A program made the translations under genes and the position numbers. A model generated the notes under the pieces. The model was not told where the DNA came from. It did not search any database and saw only the letters and a list, made by a program, of their open reading frames with translations. From Atherinomorus stipes (taxonomy: Eukaryota; Chordata; Actinopteri; Atheriniformes; Atherinidae), in the NCBI GenBank assembly GCA_023101725.1, contig JALJCO010012876.1, positions 462,677-526,676 on the forward strand: a DNA stretch of 64,000 bases, read 5' to 3'. Of the stretch, positions 58,001 to 64,000 are shown piece by piece. The number at the start of each line of letters is the position of its first letter. The stretch's first letter is position 1.

Positions 58001-58388
58001 TTTTGGGGTTTCCTGCTTCTGGTCCCAAGTGGGGTTCAAGTAAGTCTCTCAACTCAGAAAACCATCATCATTATTTCTGCCTAGATCTGCTCTGCACTGC
58101 ATTCTACCACGAACACACCTGTGTTTTAGTTTTATCTGAAAATGAACTAAAGATGCAACCACTCATGGAAGATGTTTGTCAGAAGGTTTTTTTGTAATGA
58201 CGTGTAAAATGATTAAGGTTTTGTATGTTAAACTAGATTTAGATGTTTTGTTTTTTTCTTTTCTGTGTACTTGGTTTTGTGTATAGATGCAGCCACAGAT
58301 GTGAGTTTCTCATGTATGTTGACCATGTGTGTACTTTTCATGCATGCCATTGTTTGCATTACTGAAGTCTGGATGCCTATGTTTGTGG
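55070..58388. other. no gene; nothing recognised beyond simple repeats
   Basis: Includes GGGTTAGGGTTAGG near 55820 (too short to be telomeric), three TATGAAT units near 55842-55860, an A18 run near 56926 and a G9 run near 57030. No exon or transposon is supported. Confidence 0.4.
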
Positions 58389-58430
58389 GTGTGTGTGTGT
58401 GTGTGTGTGCATGTGTGTGCCTGTGTGTTT
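58389..58430 (+). repeat. (TG)n microsatellite
   Basis: About ten uninterrupted TG units followed by degenerate TG/CATG units. Likely polymorphic. Confidence 0.95.
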
Positions 58431-58499
58431 ATGGGCCACTGCGGCACTCTTTATAAACACATCAGTTGGGCTGACAGTGCACAGCAGGAGGGAGAAAGA

Positions 58500-58830
58500 G
58501 CCTTGAGACAGCCTGAGACAGAGGCCTCATAAAAAATCACTTCTAATTTATTTCCCTCCAAATTGGAAAGTGCACGCTCACACCTGACTAAATCATCACG
58601 CGTCAACTGGAGACGGCCCCCCACTGGACGCTGACGAAACCCGATCCCAGTTTTGCCGCGCGGGCCCAAGCCAGTCCTGGCAGAGAAAATACAGCGTCAC
58701 GCCGCTTACAAACACAATCCTTAATGGCTTTTGCAGATGTGTGGCTCCTGATAGCCCTTCTACAACCAGTTCACCAGCGCTTCCTACCTCCCAACCTGCA
58801 CAATTGATCTGGCTTATGTTTTTCATGAGA
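58500..58830. promoter_or_regulatory. CpG-retaining block, candidate conserved noncoding element
   Basis: CpG sites are kept (CATCACGCGTCAACTGG, CTGACGAAACCCGATCCC, TTTGCCGCGCGGGCCC, GCGTCACGCCGC), although the surroundings are CpG-poor and no transposon ends are visible. Homeodomain-like TAATTTATT (58545) and TCCTTAATGG (58719) sit within it. Frames on the minus strand are broken. This composition is often seen in conserved enhancers, but conservation is not tested. Confidence 0.3.
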
Positions 58831-59532
58831 GCTTTATCTCTTTCTTTAAATTATTTCTTTCTTCTTACTTTTACCCTATTCTAACAGTTTGCATGCCCTC
58901 CACTTGCCCTGCTGCTCTTTCACCCTCATCTGTTCACCCCATTGCTCCTCTTTCATTGTCATTCATTCTCAAATCTCCTTTTGATCTGTTCTACCTTCTT
59001 ATTCATCTGTACACTGAAAGCCTAGATCTCAACATCCTTTTTGAAAAATCTTCTTTCTTCATTTCTATTTCTTATTGTGAATTTCCATTTTCTGCTGCAC
59101 TGTGAGGCTTATTCCCCGTGTTTTAATGTTAAAAACATACTTCATTACAAAGCATTTGACACGGCAACCATAAACTTGACAAACTCTACGCAAACAGCAG
59201 GGGTGGTCAGCAGGACAGGTTGGGGCCAACAGAAGGCATATGTTTGTGTCTGTGTGAGACATAAAATGTGTTTTACATGATGCAGCTATCACCTGATGTC
59301 AACACAAGACTGAGTCCCAGGGAGGTTTAAAAAGTAACAGTGAACCAGATTTTTTCTGAAATAGGACTCTGGACGAACTTTTTCTATTGGTTGCATTTGT
59401 GCTTGTCACTGAAAATTCAGTTGCACGCAATTTAAGGATAGTTATCACATTTTCAATACATATTTTTCACATCTTCATTGCATCATTGAACAATGTCTTG
59501 GTTATGAGAAAACAATTGCCAAAAATATATGT
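58831..59532. other. no gene; pyrimidine-rich then AT-rich
   Basis: 58840-59060 is C/T-rich, giving Ser/Leu/Pro-rich frames by composition alone. Nothing else recognised. Confidence 0.4.
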
Positions 59533-59795
59533 AGTACGCATAGTGGTTAATATCGCGGGAATCTTTGGCGCAGCAGACCTGGGTTGGAGTCCCCGACACG
59601 GCACCCACGTGAACCACTGTGAACCCTTGAGCAAGGTCCTTAACCCCCCCACCAACTGCTCCCCGGGCGCCTTAAATAGCAGCCCACTGCTATCAGGTTC
59701 AACCTGAGATGGGTAAAAAAATGCAGAGAAGAATTTCTTAATTGGCTTTCTAATTGGGATGAATAAAGTATATATATATATATATATATATATAT
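59533..59795 (+). mobile_element. tRNA-derived SINE, copy 2, with TA-repeat tail
   Basis: An A-box-like TAGTGGTTAA at 59541 and B-box-like GGGTTGGAGTCC at 59581 mark the tRNA-related head. The body matches copy 1: CACGTGAACCACTGTGAACC, CCTTGAGCAAGGTCCTTAAC, CTCCCCGGGCGCC, GAGATGGGTAAAAA-ATGCAGAG and GAATTTCTTAATTGG. The tail GATGAATAAAGTA grades into a TA microsatellite at 59769-59795. The head is more complete than in copy 1, though Pol III activity is unproven. Confidence 0.85.
59769..59795 (+). repeat. (TA)n microsatellite at SINE tail
   Basis: About 13 TA units directly follow the SINE tail AATAAAG. Tail-derived microsatellites are common for elements of this kind. Confidence 0.95.
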
Positions 59796-59829
59796 GTAAA
59801 GAATAAAGCCAATGCATGACTCTAGTCAC

Positions 59830-59882
59830 TTAAAGGATAACTTTCTGTTTTTTCAACCTGGACCTTATTTCTAGGAGTTTAT
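59830..59882 (+). repeat. dispersed repeat X, copy 2
   Basis: TAAAGGATAACTTTCTG, a T tract, then AACCTGGACCTTATTTCTAG and GAGTTTAT. It matches 17841-17900 with only a few differences, the main one being T-tract length. Flanks diverge after this core. Confidence 0.7.
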
Positions 59883-60214
59883 ACATGCATTTACTCACTG
59901 GTAAAATTTCTGTATCACTTTGACTCCTTCGGAAGCGATTAGGATAGTTATAGAGTTCTTATTTGCATATTAACCTTCAGTTACTTTTTCTTCTTTGTGA
60001 TGGTTGGGAAGTTCTTTCCATGGACCCCCACAGGGTGCTGTCACACACAATAGTCACTTTCACATATGCACAACACACACATGCACTGTAAAATCCTCTG
60101 TTTACAGTGGTGGCATTTGAGAACACAAATGTCCCCAACATTCACTATGGATGTTCTGTTTAGATTTTCTATAGGTCCTTAGTAAAGTCTCTGCATCTCT
60201 CTACAAACTTAAAA

Positions 60215-60760
60215 ATAAAGGTACCAATTTGTACTTAAAAGGGTCCAAAGCTTGTCGCTGGGGGTGTTCCTTTCTGAAAGACATTTCTGTACCTTCGGTC
60301 CTGGTCCATTTTTGTACCTTATCAAGCTGTATGAGTTAATAAAGTACAATAAACCAATTAAAAATGATTAATAAAAGTCAATAAGATAGAGATTATGACA
60401 ACAATCAAAGATACTAATAATAAATGAATAGTTATTACACATATATACACATACACATATATAATTATACATATAATTATTACTATGAATATTTTGATTA
60501 TGAAAATCACAATATAATAAGTATAATTATACTACTGTTTAGAAGTACTGCTATTTATAGTTATTGTACAAGCTATGCACATTTTTCAATGCTGCAGGTA
60601 CCCTTAGGGTTGAAATGGTACAAATTTGTACTTTATATTACTTTGGACCCTTTTTCATAGTATATAGGTACACTTCTGGCCCTTATAAAGACCAATATTG
60701 CACTTTTGAGAGAACATTTGTAAAAACTGTACCTACAGGTACAGAAATGTTCCTGGCACG
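60215..60760. mobile_element. MITE-like repeat with GGTAC-rich inverted arms
   Basis: GGTACCAATTTGTACTT followed by AAAAGGGTCCAAAG near 60220 is mirrored by CTTTGGACCCTTTTTCAT near 60642 and GGTACAAATTTGTACTT near 60618. Further GTACCT words occur near 60288, 60320 and 60733. Fish genomes contain many such GGTAC-rich non-autonomous elements. Ends and class are not fixed. Confidence 0.5.
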
Positions 60761-60905
60761 TATGTGGCAGTTGACGGTCCTGTCACTATGCTTCCGAGAG
60801 TTCATGTTCCCTGGCTACTTGGCCAAGGGGATGTCCCTTTGGCTGACTGGTTAGCACGCATGACTCTCACCAGGGAGTCCGGGGATTGAATCCCGCCCGG
60901 GCCCT
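60761..60905 (+). repeat. dispersed repeat Y with tRNA-like part, copy 2
   Basis: The leader TATGTGGCAGTTGACGGTCC and GCTTCCGAGAG precedes a tRNA-like stretch: A-box TGGCTGACTGG at 60840, CTCTCAC in the anticodon-loop position, and B-box GGATTGAATCC at 60883. The 43-base spacing from A to B box is that of a tRNA. The anticodon stem does not pair, so it is a SINE-type relic, not a tRNA gene. Homologous to 54191-54335. Confidence 0.7.
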
Positions 60906-63900
60906 CCTTCGTCCTGCCACGCGTACCTCGATTTTTGAGTGTGTAAAGCATTTGCTGTCATTGTATAGAGAGTATGTGTGAAGGTAAGACTTTGGTCTGA
61001 AACTCGTCAAGGCAATAATCACCTTCATTCGCTGTTCTTAACATTTTACAAAGACGCCAGAATTTCCACAGCATAACTGCTACTTTATGTCATGTGCTTC
61101 CTCCTGCTTGGTCAAGCTATTTTCTCACTCCTCCCTCATACATCCTTGTTACGTCCCAGGCTGTGGCCTGGACATTCAAATGACAGTTTTTTCCAGTGTG
61201 ATGAGCTGGTGATTGGCTGAACACTGCCATCTACTCATCTTTCCCTCCTGATTGGACAACAGTTCCCTCCCCCACCTCTGGTTGGCTCCTGAACCTGTCA
61301 TTCATCTGGCCATTACTCAGGGACGGACTGGGACAAAAAAACAGCCCTGGACTTTGGCTCAGCCCGGCCCACAATAATTGATGCACGAAAACTCAATACA
61401 CTACCTGGCACGGATACTATGCTGTCTAAATTATACCAATAGCACTGGTCTTATCTAAAATGGTCCGCCATGCTAACAAACAGTTAGCTAATTAGCTTCT
61501 CAACTCCGGAACTAGATGTTGTGTTGTGTGTATTGTAGGGTGACCGCCTATGGGATGAACCCCGTGGGACACTTTCTGAAAATTTAATCTCAACAGCATT
61601 TCTGATTATGAACAAGGGCAAACCCTCCATATCAGCAGGAGCACAGTTAAACGGGTTTTCAGTGGAAGGAGGCCTTTAATTTCATGCTGCCTTATAAGCT
61701 CAATGGTGATTTTTTTTTTTTTGTAACAGAAGTAAACACATGTAAAGATTAAGCTTAACTGTCCCACTTTACCCATTCTCACCTTATGGGGCTTGAACTT
61801 GAATACTCACAAATAAAATGAAGCTATATTCACTCTAGTCCCTCTGACTGAGCCAGTACAAAACATGCATCTGAAATGCATAACACATACTCTTTGGCTT
61901 ATCATAAATCAGTATCACCAGAATATCACCATAATCAATCCACAATTTGGGGGCCATGTATCAAGCTGGCTATATCTGACTTTGATGCTTCAGCACAACC
62001 TCTGTGCACGTTGCTGCTTTCATGTTCCACAACCTTTGGACTGATAGAGTTCCAGTCCTGTATTCCACTTATGAAGGGATTGTTTATTGTTGGTTTGGCA
62101 AATGCTAAACATACTGCACAATACCTATTCCACCTCAAAGTTGAAGAGCTCTGAATCGAAATGGGATAGTGCAAACACTGAACTCAAACTGCCAAATGCA
62201 AACTATCAAGTGTTGTCACACCTTGTAAAGTCCATTGATATCAGACATACTGTAAGGAAATTATTGTAGACAGCTTGAAAAAAACTAATGCATTAAATTA
62301 AATCAAAACTATCCCGTATTCTCCTCCAAAGACACATAGCCGTTGCTTTGCTGACTCCAGAGTCTCCATAACTCACCACAACTGACTGACCAGTCATGCG
62401 CGTGTATTCCAAACACAGTTTTGACCTTTACCTTCCCACCACAAATACTGCCCCCCCTTCATTATATAATGAAGACTGTGGCTAAGGAGTTTAAAACTAA
62501 ACAAAAAAACAAATCCCAGCATGCCATGTAAAAACAAAAAGCGGTGGAAGGGGCTGAGAGAGTGGGAGAAAAAGAAAACACAGAACGTGTCATAAGCAGT
62601 AGTTCAAGCAGAGCAAGTACTTGTATGAACATTCATAAATAGGCCTGCCATACATGAACCAACACACGGATCTCCACTAAACATAAATTCAACATAAAAA
62701 TGTGGAAGTATAAACAGAGACAGACAAACGAACAGCATGATAAAATATTCTGTTTTGAAAAGAGTTTTGCTGCTTTAACCCTCACCACTTGTTAGTTTTC
62801 ACTGCTCTGACTTGCCCTCTGACTTGAGTGCCATTGTGTATTACTGCGACCGGAGGACAGGACAAGGCAGTCATACGATGAAGTCAGTGGGAAACAGTTT
62901 TAAAATTCACCCCAAGGCCTCAAGGTCAGCATGGGTGCTGGAACGACAGGACAGAGACACACTTCTGTTATGACAAACTCCTCCTTGCTGTCCCTCTGTT
63001 TTTATAGTCTCCAGTTTATCTCTCTCTCTTTCTCTCTGTCTAAAGATTTCTATTTTGTTTAATTTAATAACTATAATTAAATTTGTACTTACACAGCAGA
63101 ATGATTTAAAATAGTGAACTCAGTGTACACTGCAGGCTGCCATGTTATTACTAAATCAGAGGGCAAATTCATAGTTTGTTTGTTGTTGAGCTGGAACCAT
63201 GATATGCTTATAATAACACAAAGGGATTAAAATGGTTGTATTTAGCTTAATAGTAATGTATTAATATGTTGGAGATCTTTTTAATTAAAACTCCAATAGC
63301 CACTTGTGTTCATTGAATGCTCGTGTCTAATAACTGTAATTAGTACATTTACTGCACACTCAAATAGAAATCTTGCATGATTGAAATAATCTGTTGTTTG
63401 ATTTATTCATTCGTTAAGTGAAATCTTTTTAATATCGTTCAATATCAATTCACTTGTTTAGTAGTCTGTTATCCTTTTTATTCATTCTGTTGCTCTATTC
63501 ATGTCTGTCACATGTCTGAAAGAAACATACAAATGCATAATTGTAGTTGGGGAAGAAGATGGGTGTGTTTTTGTGGGTGTGGGTGTACGTGCAATGAGCA
63601 ATGGTGTCATGGTGTCATCAGTCACCAAGCTTATTGAAACCAAGCACCTTGGCAAAGTGGCCAAACTTTTCTTTTCAAAAGAAAAGTTTTTTTCTTTTAT
63701 TTACCAGAAAGCTCAAATGATCACAAAACTAAACATTAATGAATTAACTGGCCTTTAAAAGAGATCAGTTGAATTCAAATACACTTAAATGTAGTTTAGC
63801 AAACTGAACTCAGAAACTAAATGAACTGACAGAAATTTTTGCTTAAGTCATCATAAAGCCAAATTGTCTGTGGAAAAGCTTGCATGGCAGGACAGGGGTG

Positions 63901-64000
63901 TGATGATTTGATGATCTGTTGTGGGGTGTAAACAAAAAAATTCTGAGGAAGAAGTAACATGCAAAAATGAAGACACTTTGGGTGCATTCAGAAAGCATAA
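60906..64000. other. no gene; AT-rich with possible transposon ends
   Basis: CAGGGACGGACTGGGACA at 61318 looks like a hAT-type left end, and TAGGGTGACC at 61538 like another, but neither has a partner. From 62300 on, only simple AT-rich sequence and a TCTC tract near 63017-63040 stand out. The GTGT stretch near 63565 is a short degenerate microsatellite. Confidence 0.35.

Noticed and set aside
60833..60904. A functional tRNA-Glu-like gene
   Set aside because: The anticodon loop CTCTCAC and A/B boxes fit, but the anticodon stem does not pair and the acceptor ends do not match; it belongs to a dispersed repeat.
1..64000. CRISPR arrays, bacterial operons or ribosome binding sites
   Set aside because: The window is vertebrate nuclear DNA; no short regularly spaced repeats with unique spacers and no compact gene clusters exist.

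Overview
This is a vertebrate nuclear genomic window, almost certainly from a teleost fish. It is AT-rich and has no compact gene layout. It is crowded with short terminal-inverted-repeat DNA transposons (Tc1/mariner, hAT, PIF/Harbinger), tRNA-derived SINEs, LINE 3' tails ending in simple repeats, and long microsatellites. I find no intact protein-coding gene, rRNA, functional tRNA, CRISPR array or bacterial feature. Nearly all short open frames look like chance frames or transposon remains. The window is best read as intergenic or intronic DNA.

Layout. 1-345 is a diverged tandem duplication. 2372-5569 is a nested cluster: a hAT-like MITE split by a Tc1-type element, which itself holds two more Tc1-type elements and an unidentified block. 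6056-6862 is an AT/AC microsatellite carrying a deleted Tc1 whose transposase C-terminal half is still open. 6863-14803 is mostly single-copy sequence. 14804-16416 is a CACTG-ended element containing two layers of internal tandem repeats. 19367-19962 is a well-preserved PIF/Harbinger MITE with TAA target duplications and a truncated MADF-like frame; a decayed relative lies at 26005-26494. 22856-24280 is a hAT-ended element containing a second inverted-repeat element that carries a THAP zinc-finger exon remnant. 33222-34300 holds a MITE and a SINE. 35090-37267 is a repeat cluster that includes a textbook hAT MITE (35837-36047) with a perfect 8-bp target duplication. 38990-39560 is CpG-rich and promoter-like. 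39677-40571 is another Tc1 remnant. 40572-53632 has few recognisable repeats. 53633-55069 is a Harbinger/ISL2EU-like element with two tRNA-like segments. 58500-58830 is a CpG-retaining block that may be a conserved regulatory element. 59533-60905 holds a second SINE copy and a tRNA-like repeat homologous to one inside the 53.6-55 kb element.

The parts do not form a pathway. They record successive transposon insertions, and the nesting gives relative ages: the 4530-5445 element is younger than the Tc1 it interrupts, which is younger than the hAT MITE around it. The items most worth following up are the THAP-bearing nested element, the Harbinger pair with its MADF-like frame, the shared leader-plus-tRNA-like repeat, and the CpG-rich blocks. 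Family assignments rest on recognition of terminal motifs and protein motifs by eye; no database search was possible.
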